Shown: positions 15,637-23,448 of the stretch, in pieces
Layout: each line of letters starts with the position of its first letter
Position numbering within the stretch: position 1 is the stretch's first letter
Source: Kumtagia ephedrae
Lineage (GTDB): Bacteria > Pseudomonadota > Alphaproteobacteria > Rhizobiales > Rhizobiaceae
Direction: 5' to 3'
Length of the DNA: 64,000 nt
Assembly (NCBI RefSeq): GCF_003012745.1
Contig: NZ_PXYK01000002.1
Coordinates: forward strand, 124,001-188,000
Translations under genes and position numbers: made by a program
The notes under the pieces: model-generated
Told to the model about the DNA's origin: nothing
Databases searched by the model: none
Seen by the model: only the letters and a program-made list of their open reading frames with translations

Positions 15637-15870
15637 CTACATGTTCTTCAAGTAGAGCGACAGCAGTTGGGTCTGCGAAGAGATGCCGAGCTTCCTGTAG
15701 AAACCGAGACGGACCGTGCGATTTTTTGTCAGCGTCTTCACCTTATCGGAGATGCCGAAGGGAGATGGCCGAGCCGACGCATTGGCCGTCAGCGAAACGT
15801 CCACCAGACGCACGCGGTCGTGGAAATGCTCCAGGCGCGGCGAGCCGACCTTAATTCGGCGACTGTGAAG
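15637..15870 (-). pseudogene. Remnant of a LuxR-type HTH regulator (C-terminal end)
   Basis: Reading leftward, an open frame ends FYRKLGISSQTQLLSLYLKNM with a TAG at 15637-15639. That tail matches the last two helices of LuxR-family DNA-binding domains. The preceding residues, GISDKVKTLTKNRTVR, look like a garbled recognition helix, and upstream the frame loses similarity. No start codon or N-terminal domain was found in frame. The 107-aa reading frame just upstream (15851-16174) could be the other part of the same broken gene, but the two are in different frames. The assignment rests on pattern recognition of a short stretch. Confidence 0.4.
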
Positions 15871-16174
15871 GATAGCGCATCAGCCCGTGATCGCGATGAT
15901 GATTTCGACCGGCCGGAACGACCGGATATCGTCGTTCCTCCTCGATGATCTTGACGACGTGCAGTGCCGCGTTGCGCAGGTAGTATGTGGGCGCGCCCTG
16001 TCGCTCGAGGAGTTCGGCAGCATGAAGGACGGAACAGAGAGCACGGTAGAGGTCGTCCGACTTCTGCTCGTCAGGAATCGCGATCGTTGCGCGGCGGCAG
16101 AGCCGCCGCAATTCGAGTTCCGTGGGCAAGGCGTTGTTGCTGGACAACACCTGACGCAGTTCGATCAAACGCAA
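15851..16174 (-). CDS. Hypothetical protein, translationally coupled to the nitronate monooxygenase gene
   Basis: 107 aa with a TTG start preceded by GGGAGGGAGAG. It overlaps the end of the upstream nitronate monooxygenase gene by 10 bp. The middle, about residues 18-85, is helical and well mixed in composition (KSDDLYRALCSVLHAAELLE), unlike the Arg-rich products of spurious frames here. I do not recognise a family. It may be an intact small protein or the N-terminal piece of the broken LuxR-type gene that follows. Confidence 0.4.
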   Translation of the reverse strand: MRLIELRQVLSSNNALPTELELRRLCRRATIAIPDEQKSDDLYRALCSVLHAAELLERQGAPTYYLRNAALHVVKIIEEERRYPVVPAGRNHHRDHGLMRYPSQSPN

Positions 16175-17208
16175 GCTCGTTCTCTCCCTCCCGCATGGCC
16201 TGGCGCATAGTCTTCTCGATCGCCGGCACTATGCAGCCCCTGGGTCCTGTCGAGGCCGGCTCGGTATTGCATGGTGAAGGTCGCGACGATCTCGGCGACG
16301 GTTCGTTGGTCATGCAGCACGCCGATGCCGTGACCGGCGCTCCAGATGTCGCGCCAAGCCGTGGAACCGTCGAGGAGGTCGCCATAGTCGGCTTGCGGCC
16401 GAGCCCCGTCGAACCTGACACCTGCCCGCTCCAGCGACGTCCTGAGGAAGTTGGCCGGCGTTCCGGAAACCCTGTCGGTGTAGACGATGTCGGCGGCCGA
16501 GCCGTCTACCACCATCTGCTTGTAGGCGGCGTCGGCATTGGCTTCCGTCGCCGGGATGAAGCACGAGCCGCAGTAGCCGAGGTCGGCTCCCATCACCTGT
16601 GCGGCGAGCAGCGCGTGGCCGGTCGAGATCGCGCCCGAAAGAAGCAGGGGACCGTCCCACCATTCGCGGATTTCCTGGACGAGCGCGAAAGGCGACAGCG
16701 CGCCCGCATGGCCGCCGGCGCCCGCCGCCACCGCGATCAGACCGTCGGCGCCGCGTTCGATGGCCTTGCGCGCGTGGACCAGATTGACGACGTCGTGCAG
16801 CACGATGCCGCCATAGGAACGGATCGCGTCGTTCACCTCGGTTTTCGCCCCGAGCGAGGTGATGACGACGGGAACCTCATGCCTCACGCAGAGTCTGACC
16901 TGCTCGTCGAGCAGCTTGTTCGAGCCATGCACGATGAGATTGATCGCATAGGGCGCGGACGGCTTGTCGGGATGGTCAGCGTCGTAGGCGGCAAGCTCGC
17001 TGCCGATGCGGGACAGATACGCGTCAAAGACTTCCGGCGTACGCGCGTTGAGCGCCGGCATGGAGCCGACGACACCTGCCTTGCACTGCGCCAGAAGCAA
17101 TTCCGGCCCCGACACGATGAACATCGGCGCACAGACCATCGGGAGCGCCAGCGGCTTGCCGTGCGGTGTCCAGCAGGTCAAGCGCAGCCTCTCCGGTTCA
17201 GATCGCAC
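16165..17208 (-). CDS. Nitronate monooxygenase / 2-nitropropane dioxygenase-family FMN enzyme
   Basis: 347 aa TIM barrel. MVCAPMFIVSGPELL near residue 24 is the N-terminal FMN strand, AAGAGGHAGALSPF near 170 the phosphate loop, and LLLSGAISTG near 195 the second FMN contact, all characteristic of the NMO family. The start used is GTG; a TTG nine codons further in, with GGAGAGG upstream, is an alternative. It overlaps the acyl-CoA ligase by 11 bp and should be cotranscribed with it. Members of this family beside acyl-CoA genes are often of unknown substrate, and some reduce enoyl compounds. Confidence 0.85.
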   Translation of the reverse strand: MRSEPERLRLTCWTPHGKPLALPMVCAPMFIVSGPELLLAQCKAGVVGSMPALNARTPEVFDAYLSRIGSELAAYDADHPDKPSAPYAINLIVHGSNKLLDEQVRLCVRHEVPVVITSLGAKTEVNDAIRSYGGIVLHDVVNLVHARKAIERGADGLIAVAAGAGGHAGALSPFALVQEIREWWDGPLLLSGAISTGHALLAAQVMGADLGYCGSCFIPATEANADAAYKQMVVDGSAADIVYTDRVSGTPANFLRTSLERAGVRFDGARPQADYGDLLDGSTAWRDIWSAGHGIGVLHDQRTVAEIVATFTMQYRAGLDRTQGLHSAGDREDYAPGHAGGRERACV

Positions 17209-18730
17209 GCTGACGGCCCTTCCAGTGGGGATCGCGCAGCTTGCGCTTCAGGAGCTTTCCGCTGTCCTCGCGCGGCAGCGAACCATGGAACTCGATCCTG
17301 CGCGGCACCTTGTAGTTGGTCAGCCGCTCCTTGAGGTAGGCCCGGATACCTTCGGCGTCGCCGGCGGCGCAGTCGCGCAACTGGACGGCCGCGACCAGGC
17401 TTTCGCCGAGATCGTCGTCGGGCACGCCGTAGACGGCGCAGTCGCGGACGTCCGGATGCATCAGAAGAACCGCCTCGATCTCCGCCGGATAGATGTTCAC
17501 CCCACCTGATATGACCATGTCGTTCTTGCGGTCGCAGAGGAACAGAAAACCTTCCTCGTTGACGTAGCCGACGTCGCCAAGCGTGATGAGCCCGTCATAC
17601 TCCACCTCGCGCCGCTGCTGATCGCGGCCGACATAGGTGAAGTCGCCATAGGCGGGATTGCGCGCATAGATCTCGCCGATCTGTCCTGAAGGCAGCGGAA
17701 CGCCTGCGTCTCCGAGTATGGCGAACCGCGTTCCCTCAAGCGGCCTGCCGACCGTGCCGGGATAGCGCAGCCAGTCCGGCGACCGACAGAAGAACGTCAC
17801 ACCCTGTTCGGTACCGCCGTAGACCTCGTTGATGACGGGTCCCCACCAGTCGATCATCTCGCGTTTGACCTCGGGTGGGCACGGGCCTCCGGTGTGCGTC
17901 ACGGATTTCAGCGAGGACAGGTCGTAACGGCGGCGCACCTCTCGCGGCAGCTTCAGCAAGCGGACGAAGGCCGTCGGCACGAGGGCGACATGCGTGATCC
18001 TGTGTTCGTCGATGATCCTGAGCACCGCCTCGGCATCGAATTTCGGCTGGAGAACGGCGATTTCCGCCTCGGCGACCGCCGCCCTTCCGCTCGCGTCCGG
18101 CATTGCGTGATAGAGCGGGCCGAGCACCAGAGCCCGCGTCCCGGGGCCGATGCCGAAGGTCAGCCGCTGGAACTTGGTGAATTGCGCCATCTGTTCCGGC
18201 GTCATGCACGGCTTGCGCACGGCCTTGGGGCGGCCGGTGGTCCCGGACGTATAGAGGATGGCGCCGCGCGGTGGCTTCGGGGCCTCCGTCCAGGGATCGA
18301 ACTCCTGCAGCCATTCCTTCCAGATGCGTGCCGCTGGAAACAGTTGCCGCGCCTTGACGGTCGCTTCGCACTCCTCCGCCGAATTGCCTTCGGTCGGCAC
18401 GAGGAACAACTCCATGGTCTCGGGGATCGCGTCGTCCACGCCGAGCAAAACGTCGGAATGGGCCACGAGGACGCGCGGCCTGGCGTCGGCCAGCACATAG
18501 GCGATCTCGTCACTCTTGTTATGCCAGTTCAGCGGGACGGCATAGACGCCGATCGTGGACGCTCCCCGGCTCGCCTCGAAGAAGGAGAAGTCGTTGCGCA
18601 TGAGTATCGCGACGGCGTCGTTCTCGCCAAGCCCGAGCGAATGGAAGCCGCTGGCGGCGCGCAGACCCTGCTCGAACAGCTGGGCCCGCGTGACCATCCT
18701 GTCGCCGATGACGATCACATCCTTGAGCAA
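17198..18730 (-). CDS. Acyl-CoA synthetase (AMP-binding, ANL superfamily)
   Basis: 510 aa from a TTG at 18730, which has GGGAGG 5 nt upstream. No ATG is well placed, so the start is tentative. The adenylation P-loop is LYTSGTTGRPKAVRKP near residue 165, followed by YGGTEQGVTFF and TLGDVGYVNEEGFLFLCDR. The C-terminal domain carries DMVISGGVNIYPAEIE and the catalytic Lys in DSGKLLKRKL. It activates a carboxylic acid with CoA. It diverges from the enoyl-CoA hydratase at 18888 and is read with the nitronate monooxygenase gene. The substrate is unknown. Confidence 0.9.
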   Translation of the reverse strand: MLKDVIVIGDRMVTRAQLFEQGLRAASGFHSLGLGENDAVAILMRNDFSFFEASRGASTIGVYAVPLNWHNKSDEIAYVLADARPRVLVAHSDVLLGVDDAIPETMELFLVPTEGNSAEECEATVKARQLFPAARIWKEWLQEFDPWTEAPKPPRGAILYTSGTTGRPKAVRKPCMTPEQMAQFTKFQRLTFGIGPGTRALVLGPLYHAMPDASGRAAVAEAEIAVLQPKFDAEAVLRIIDEHRITHVALVPTAFVRLLKLPREVRRRYDLSSLKSVTHTGGPCPPEVKREMIDWWGPVINEVYGGTEQGVTFFCRSPDWLRYPGTVGRPLEGTRFAILGDAGVPLPSGQIGEIYARNPAYGDFTYVGRDQQRREVEYDGLITLGDVGYVNEEGFLFLCDRKNDMVISGGVNIYPAEIEAVLLMHPDVRDCAVYGVPDDDLGESLVAAVQLRDCAAGDAEGIRAYLKERLTNYKVPRRIEFHGSLPREDSGKLLKRKLRDPHWKGRQRAI

Positions 18731-18887
18731 ATGGTCCTCCCTCCCTGTCGCATAGGCCGTTTTCGCGACCTCCTCTCCCGCTCGCCGCATGAGAGCAGGA
18801 AAAAAGCCGGCTGACGGTCCCTGTGAGAGGGGATGTGAGGTGCCGCGGGCCGCCAGCTTACTCGGTGCGATCGACAGGAGGAGATGC

Positions 18888-19670
18888 ATGAGCAAGGATT
18901 GGGTAGGCCGCGAGATCCACGATGGGATCGGCGTGCTTACGCTCAACCGCCCGGAGGTGATGAACGCGGTCTCGCCCGGCGTCGTGGCGGTCATCGAGGA
19001 GGCTTTCCTCGAGCTGACCAGGCCGGGCAGCGGCGTTCGCTGCCTCGTCATCACGGGTGCCGGACGCGGATTTTCCTCGGGTGCCGACCTGTCGGAGGAC
19101 GCGGTCGCGTCCGACGGCGCGGCGTCGGTGCTGCAACGGGTCTACCATCCGCTGCTCAGACTGCTGCGCGACTGCGAGCTGCCGATCGTCACCGCGGTGA
19201 ACGGCGCCGCCGTCGGCGCGGGCATGAGTCTCGCCATGATGGGCGACATCATCGCCTGCGCGCGCTCGGCCTATTTCCTGCAAGCCTTCCGGCGTATCGG
19301 GCTGGTGCCCGATTGCGGATCAAGCTGGCTGCTGCCGCGCCTCGTCGGAGCCGCGCGGGCACGCGAGATGTCACTGCTCGGCAACAGGATCACCGCCGAA
19401 CAGGCACTGGAATGGGGTCTCGTCAATCGCGTCTTCGACGATGCCCAGCTGATGCCGGAGGCGCTGTCGCTGGCACGGCAGCTTGCCGACGGACCTGTCT
19501 CGGCGCTCGGCATGATCCGCCGGCTCTACTGGGAGACGAGCGGCAATTCCTTCGAGGAGCAGCTGGAGTTGGAGGATCGCCTCCAGCAGGTCGCGAGCAA
19601 CGGCGCCGAATTCGCCGAGGGCGTCGCCGCGTTCCGCGAGAAGCGTGCGGCGGATTTCAGGGCGATATGA
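18888..19670 (+). CDS. Enoyl-CoA hydratase/isomerase (crotonase family)
   Basis: 260 aa with AGGAGGAG 5 nt before the ATG. Crotonase landmarks: LTLNRPEVMNAVSP, SSGADLSEDA forming the oxyanion hole near residue 64, and VNGAAVGAGMSLAMMGDI near 104. Near residue 125 it reads FRRIGLVPDCGSSWLLPRL, where the second catalytic Glu is replaced by Asp, a pattern seen in PaaG-like isomerases/hydratases. It is the first gene of a rightward operon (to 24585). Confidence 0.88.
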   Translation: MSKDWVGREIHDGIGVLTLNRPEVMNAVSPGVVAVIEEAFLELTRPGSGVRCLVITGAGRGFSSGADLSEDAVASDGAASVLQRVYHPLLRLLRDCELPIVTAVNGAAVGAGMSLAMMGDIIACARSAYFLQAFRRIGLVPDCGSSWLLPRLVGAARAREMSLLGNRITAEQALEWGLVNRVFDDAQLMPEALSLARQLADGPVSALGMIRRLYWETSGNSFEEQLELEDRLQQVASNGAEFAEGVAAFREKRAADFRAI

Positions 19671-19698
19671 TCGCCGGCTTTCCCGGGGAGACCTGTTC

Positions 19699-20868
19699 TT
19701 GACGATCAACGGCAAGGCATACATCGCAGGCGCCTTCGAGCATCCAATACGCAAGGCGACCGGCAAGACGATACCGCAGCTCCACGCCGAGATGGCGGCC
19801 GGAGCGCTGGCCGACGCGGGCCTCACCAGCCGGGACGTGGACGGCTTCTTCTGCGCCAGCGACGCGCCGGGCATGGGCGGCCTCAACATGGCCGAGTATC
19901 TCGGCCTGCGCCCCCGTTATGTCGACAACACCGACACGGGCGGCTCCTCCTATATCCTCGCCGTCGGACATGCCGCGCAGGCGATCGCGACCGGCAAATG
20001 CTCGGTCGCGCTGATAACGCTTGCCGGCATGCCGCGCACGGCCCGGGGGCCCAAGGGAGAAGGCGCATTCTTCGACGATCCTATCTGCCCGGACGTGCCT
20101 TACGAACTGCCGTTCCGGCATACGATCGCCAATCTCTACGGCATGTCGGCCAAGCGCCACATGTATCAGTACGGCACCACCAGCGAGCAGCTCGCCTGGG
20201 TGAAGGTGGCAGCCTCCCACCATGCACAGCACAATCCGCACGCCATGCTGCGCGACGTCGTCACGGTCGACGACGTCGTCAACTCTCCGATGGTTTCCGA
20301 CCCGCTGCGCCGGCTCGACTGCTGCGTGATCAGCGATGGCGGCGGTGCGCTGATCGTGGTCTCGCCGGAGATCGCCAGAAGCCTGAAGCGGCCGCTCATA
20401 AAGGTGCGCGGAGCCGCCGAGGCGATCAAGCATCCCAATGGCGGCCGCAACGACATCACCTTCTCGGGCGGCGTGTGGTCAGGACCCGCCGCCTTCACCG
20501 AGGCGGGGGTGAAGCCATCCGACATCAAATACGTCTCGATCTACGATTCCTTCACAATCACCGTGGCGATCGCGCTCGAGGATCTCGGCTTCTGCGAGAA
20601 GGGCGAAGGCGGCCGCTTCGTCGCGGACGGCAATCTCATATCCGGCGTCGGCAAATTGCCCTTCAACACGGATGGCGGCGGTCTTTGCAGCAATCACCCC
20701 GCCAATCGCGGCGGCATGACGAAGGTCATCGAAGCCGTCCGCCAGTTGCGCGGCGAGGCGCATCCCGCCGTGCAGGTGAAGAATTGCGATCTGGCGCTCG
20801 CGCACGGAACGGGCGGCTATCTGCCCACGCGGCACGGCAGCGCCACGCTCATCCTGGAGAGTGTCTGA
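19699..20868 (+). CDS. Thiolase-like protein lacking the nucleophilic Cys (candidate acyl-CoA retro-aldolase)
   Basis: 389 aa from a TTG with GGGGAG upstream; no better start is seen. The fold is thiolase/SCP-x (VDGFFCASDAPGMGG, ISDGGGALIV, LPFNTDGGGLCSNHPANRGG). However, the usual CATGS nucleophile is DNTDTGGSS near residue 80, and the second Cys motif near the C-terminus is AHGTGGYLPTRHG, so both catalytic cysteines are missing. The next gene, 2 bp away, is a DUF35 Zn-ribbon/OB-fold protein. This is the layout of the Ltp2-type aldolases of steroid side-chain degradation, which need a DUF35 partner to split a beta-hydroxyacyl-CoA. A plain acyltransferase is unlikely given the lost cysteines. 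Confidence 0.78.
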   Translation: MTINGKAYIAGAFEHPIRKATGKTIPQLHAEMAAGALADAGLTSRDVDGFFCASDAPGMGGLNMAEYLGLRPRYVDNTDTGGSSYILAVGHAAQAIATGKCSVALITLAGMPRTARGPKGEGAFFDDPICPDVPYELPFRHTIANLYGMSAKRHMYQYGTTSEQLAWVKVAASHHAQHNPHAMLRDVVTVDDVVNSPMVSDPLRRLDCCVISDGGGALIVVSPEIARSLKRPLIKVRGAAEAIKHPNGGRNDITFSGGVWSGPAAFTEAGVKPSDIKYVSIYDSFTITVAIALEDLGFCEKGEGGRFVADGNLISGVGKLPFNTDGGGLCSNHPANRGGMTKVIEAVRQLRGEAHPAVQVKNCDLALAHGTGGYLPTRHGSATLILESV

Positions 20869-20870
20869 TC

Positions 20871-21251
20871 ATGGATGCGGCCGTCGAAACGATCACGCCA
20901 GAACGCGATGCCGCGCCGCAGTGGCGCTCGACCGGCGGAAAGCTGCTGATCCAGAGATGCGAGGAATGCGGCGATGCGTTCCACTATCCCCGCGTCGTCT
21001 GCCCTTATTGCCTGAGCGACAGGCTCGCCTGGGTCGAATGCGCGGGAACGGGGCGCATCTACTCCTTCAGCGTCATGCGCCGCGGCGATCCCTACGCCAT
21101 CGCCTTCGTCGAACTCGACGAGGGCCCGCGCCTGATGACCAACATCGTCGACTGCGATCTCGACGCGATCGAGGTCGAGCAGAAGGTGCAGGTCACCTTC
21201 CGCGACGTGGACGGAATAGCCACGCCCATGTTCCGGCCGCTCGAGGCCTGA
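20871..21251 (+). CDS. DUF35 Zn-ribbon/OB-fold partner protein
   Basis: 126 aa. Cys30, Cys33, Cys44 and Cys47 (CEECGDAFHYPRVVCPYC) form the zinc ribbon. The OB-fold follows, with GTGRIYSFSVMRRG and IAFVELDEGPRLMTNIV. Such proteins partner thiolase-like enzymes. It starts 2 bp after the cysteine-less thiolase gene, so the two almost certainly make one complex. Confidence 0.88.
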   Translation: MDAAVETITPERDAAPQWRSTGGKLLIQRCEECGDAFHYPRVVCPYCLSDRLAWVECAGTGRIYSFSVMRRGDPYAIAFVELDEGPRLMTNIVDCDLDAIEVEQKVQVTFRDVDGIATPMFRPLEA

Positions 21252-21290
21252 GCCGACAATCATCGAAGCGAAATCCGGAGGCTACGAGAC

Positions 21291-22211
21291 ATGACGTTGA
21301 GACTTGACGGAAGGGTGGCGGTCGTCACCGGGGCGGGCGCCGGACTGGGGCGCCAGCACGCGCTGCTGCTCGCCAGGCAGGGCGCAAAGGTGGTGGTCAA
21401 CGACCTTGGCGGGAGCACCTCCGGCGTCGGCAGCGATTCCGCGGCGGCCGACAAGGTCGTGGCCGAAATCAAGGTGGAGGGCGGCACAGCGGTCCCCAAT
21501 TATGAGAGCGTGTCCACGCAGGAGAGCGCCGAAAGAATCATCAAGACCGCCGTCGACGCGTTCGGCAAGATCGACATCCTCATCAACAATGCCGGCATCC
21601 TTCGCGACAAATCCTTCGGCAAATCGGACCTGAAGGATTTCGCCGAGGTGTTCCAGGTCCACTACTGGGGCACCGTCTTCTGCACCAAGGCCGCCTGGGG
21701 CCCGATGAGCGAGCAGAAATACGGGCGCGTCGTCTTCACCACGTCGGTAGCGGGGACCAGCGGTAATTTCGGCCAGTCGAACTACGGCTCGGCGAAGGCG
21801 GGCATGCTCGGCCTCATGAACTGCCTGGCGATCGAGGGGCGCAAGAACAACGTGCTCGTCAACGCCATCTCGCCCGGCGCGCTGACGCGCATGACCGACA
21901 ATCTCGGGCTCGACGAGAGTTTCATGAAGAAGCTCGACCCGGCCTTCGTCTCGCCGGCCGTCGCCTGGCTCGCCAGCGAGCGCTGCGACGTGACCGCCAC
22001 CATCATCACCGCCGCAGCCGGCGGCTTCGGCCGCCTGCATTTCTTTGAGACCAAGGGCGTCCAGTTCGATCCCTCGCAGCCGATAACAGTCGAGCTTTTC
22101 GACCGAGCCTTCGACCGGATCAACGACCTGTCGACCGCCGACCCGACGACGCCGGGTACCGAGGGCAGGATGCAGGAGCGGCTCGACACGCTGGCAAAGC
22201 CGGCCGCCTGA
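21291..22211 (+). CDS. SDR resembling the 3-hydroxyacyl-CoA dehydrogenase domain of MFE-2
   Basis: 306 aa. The nucleotide-binding loop VTGAGAGLGRQHALLLARQGAK, then VVVNDLGG, matches the dehydrogenase domain of peroxisomal multifunctional enzyme 2 (17-beta-HSD4). NNAGILRDKSF, the Ser of TTSVAGTSG and YGSAKAG complete the active site. It has a C-terminal extension beyond a standard 250-aa SDR, as MFE-2-like bacterial proteins have. Its likely job is oxidation of a 3-hydroxyacyl-CoA in the same pathway as the surrounding acyl-CoA enzymes. Confidence 0.85.
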   Translation: MTLRLDGRVAVVTGAGAGLGRQHALLLARQGAKVVVNDLGGSTSGVGSDSAAADKVVAEIKVEGGTAVPNYESVSTQESAERIIKTAVDAFGKIDILINNAGILRDKSFGKSDLKDFAEVFQVHYWGTVFCTKAAWGPMSEQKYGRVVFTTSVAGTSGNFGQSNYGSAKAGMLGLMNCLAIEGRKNNVLVNAISPGALTRMTDNLGLDESFMKKLDPAFVSPAVAWLASERCDVTATIITAAAGGFGRLHFFETKGVQFDPSQPITVELFDRAFDRINDLSTADPTTPGTEGRMQERLDTLAKPAA

Positions 22212-22237
22212 ACACCGGGCGATACGGAGGACAGGCC

Positions 22238-23437
22238 GTGGATCTTTCCCTGAACGCCGAAGACAGGGCATTTCGCGAAGAGGTCCGCGCCTTCTTCCGC
22301 GAGCACCTGCCCGTCGACATAGCGGAAAAGACGCGGCGGTCCTTTCACCTGCACCCGGAGGATATGCTGCGCTGGCAGCGCATCCTTCACGAAAAGGGCT
22401 GGGCCGCCCCCGCCTGGCCGAAGCGGTATGGCGGCCCGGGCTGGACGGCGCTGCAACGCTATATCTTCGACGAAGAGCTGTGCATGGCCGACGTCCCCCT
22501 CCCCCTGCTGGCCGGGCAGGGCGTGAACATGGTCGGCCCCGTCATCTACACCTTCGGCAGCGAGGAGCAGAAGGCGCACTACCTCCCGCGCATCCTGTCG
22601 GGCGAGGACTACTGGTGCCAGGGGTTCTCCGAGCCTGGCTCGGGCTCCGATCTCGCCTCGCTGAAGACCCGCGCCGTCGCCGACGGCGACGACTACATCA
22701 TCAATGGCCAGAAGATCTGGACCAGCCTCGCCCACAACTCCAACATGATCTACTGCCTGGTGCGCACCGATCCCGCGGTGAAGCCCCAGAGGGGCATATC
22801 CATGCTGGTCTTTCCTATGGATACGCCCGGCATCACGGTGCGTCCGATCATCTCGATCGACCGCGGGCACAGCCTCAACGAAACCTTCTTCGAGAACGTC
22901 CGGGTGCCGCGCTCCAGCCTTATCGGCGAGGAGGGCAAGGGCTGGACCTATGCAAAATTCCTGCTTGGCCACGAGCGCTTCACCATCGCCGAGATCGCGC
23001 GGTCGAAGCGCCGTCTGCAGCGCCTGCACCAGATGGCGCGCGAGACGGCCGTGGGCGATGCCACGCTCGCCGACGATCCCATCTTTCGCGACAAGACGAC
23101 GGCGATCGAGATCGATCTCCTGGCGCTCGAACGCATGGGGCTGCGCGTCGCCTGGGAGATGGACCAGGGCATCGACAACATGCTGTCGGCCAGCATCCTG
23201 AAGCTGCGCGGATCGCAGATCATCCAGGCGGTGACGGAACTGTCCGTCGAGGCGATGGGCTATGCCGGGCTCGCCTATGAGAGTCTGGAGAGTGGGTGCA
23301 CCCACTCTCCGTCGGCGCCCGACATCGCCCAGGGCAAGATGGAGGAGTTCCTGTTCCTGCGCGCCGCGACCATCTATGGCGGCTCGACCGAGACGCAGCA
23401 GAACATCCTCGCCAAGATGATCTACGCCGGAGCCTGA
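22238..23437 (+). CDS. Acyl-CoA dehydrogenase, large-type subunit, with an internal 24-bp palindrome
   Basis: 399 aa, GTG start with GGAGG upstream. The flavin-binding segments WCQGFSEPGSGSDLASL near residue 128 and INGQKIWTS near 153 are standard. The C-terminal motif is IYGGSTETQQN, with Gly where MCAD-type enzymes carry the catalytic Glu of YEG, so the base must lie elsewhere, as in isovaleryl-type enzymes. The next gene is a smaller acyl-CoA dehydrogenase of the LHGGxGxTDE type. The pair looks like one heteromeric enzyme, as known for steroid side-chain dehydrogenases. Codons for SLESGCTHSP (23282-23311) are made mostly of a perfect 24-bp palindrome. Confidence 0.9.
   Translation: MDLSLNAEDRAFREEVRAFFREHLPVDIAEKTRRSFHLHPEDMLRWQRILHEKGWAAPAWPKRYGGPGWTALQRYIFDEELCMADVPLPLLAGQGVNMVGPVIYTFGSEEQKAHYLPRILSGEDYWCQGFSEPGSGSDLASLKTRAVADGDDYIINGQKIWTSLAHNSNMIYCLVRTDPAVKPQRGISMLVFPMDTPGITVRPIISIDRGHSLNETFFENVRVPRSSLIGEEGKGWTYAKFLLGHERFTIAEIARSKRRLQRLHQMARETAVGDATLADDPIFRDKTTAIEIDLLALERMGLRVAWEMDQGIDNMLSASILKLRGSQIIQAVTELSVEAMGYAGLAYESLESGCTHSPSAPDIAQGKMEEFLFLRAATIYGGSTETQQNILAKMIYAGA
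23287..23310. repeat. Perfect 24-bp palindrome inside an acyl-CoA dehydrogenase gene
   Basis: GGAGAGTGGGTG (23287-23298) is followed with no spacer by its exact reverse complement (23299-23310). It is in frame, encodes part of ESGCTHSP, and falls in a surface-loop region of the family just before the IYGG motif. There is no T-run, so a terminator is unlikely. Confidence 0.9.
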
Positions 23438-23448
23438 GGAGACGGGTC

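Noticed and set aside
19699-20868. Annotation as a functional acetyl-CoA acetyltransferase
   Set aside because: Both catalytic cysteines are missing and a DUF35 partner follows; a retro-aldolase or related role fits better.
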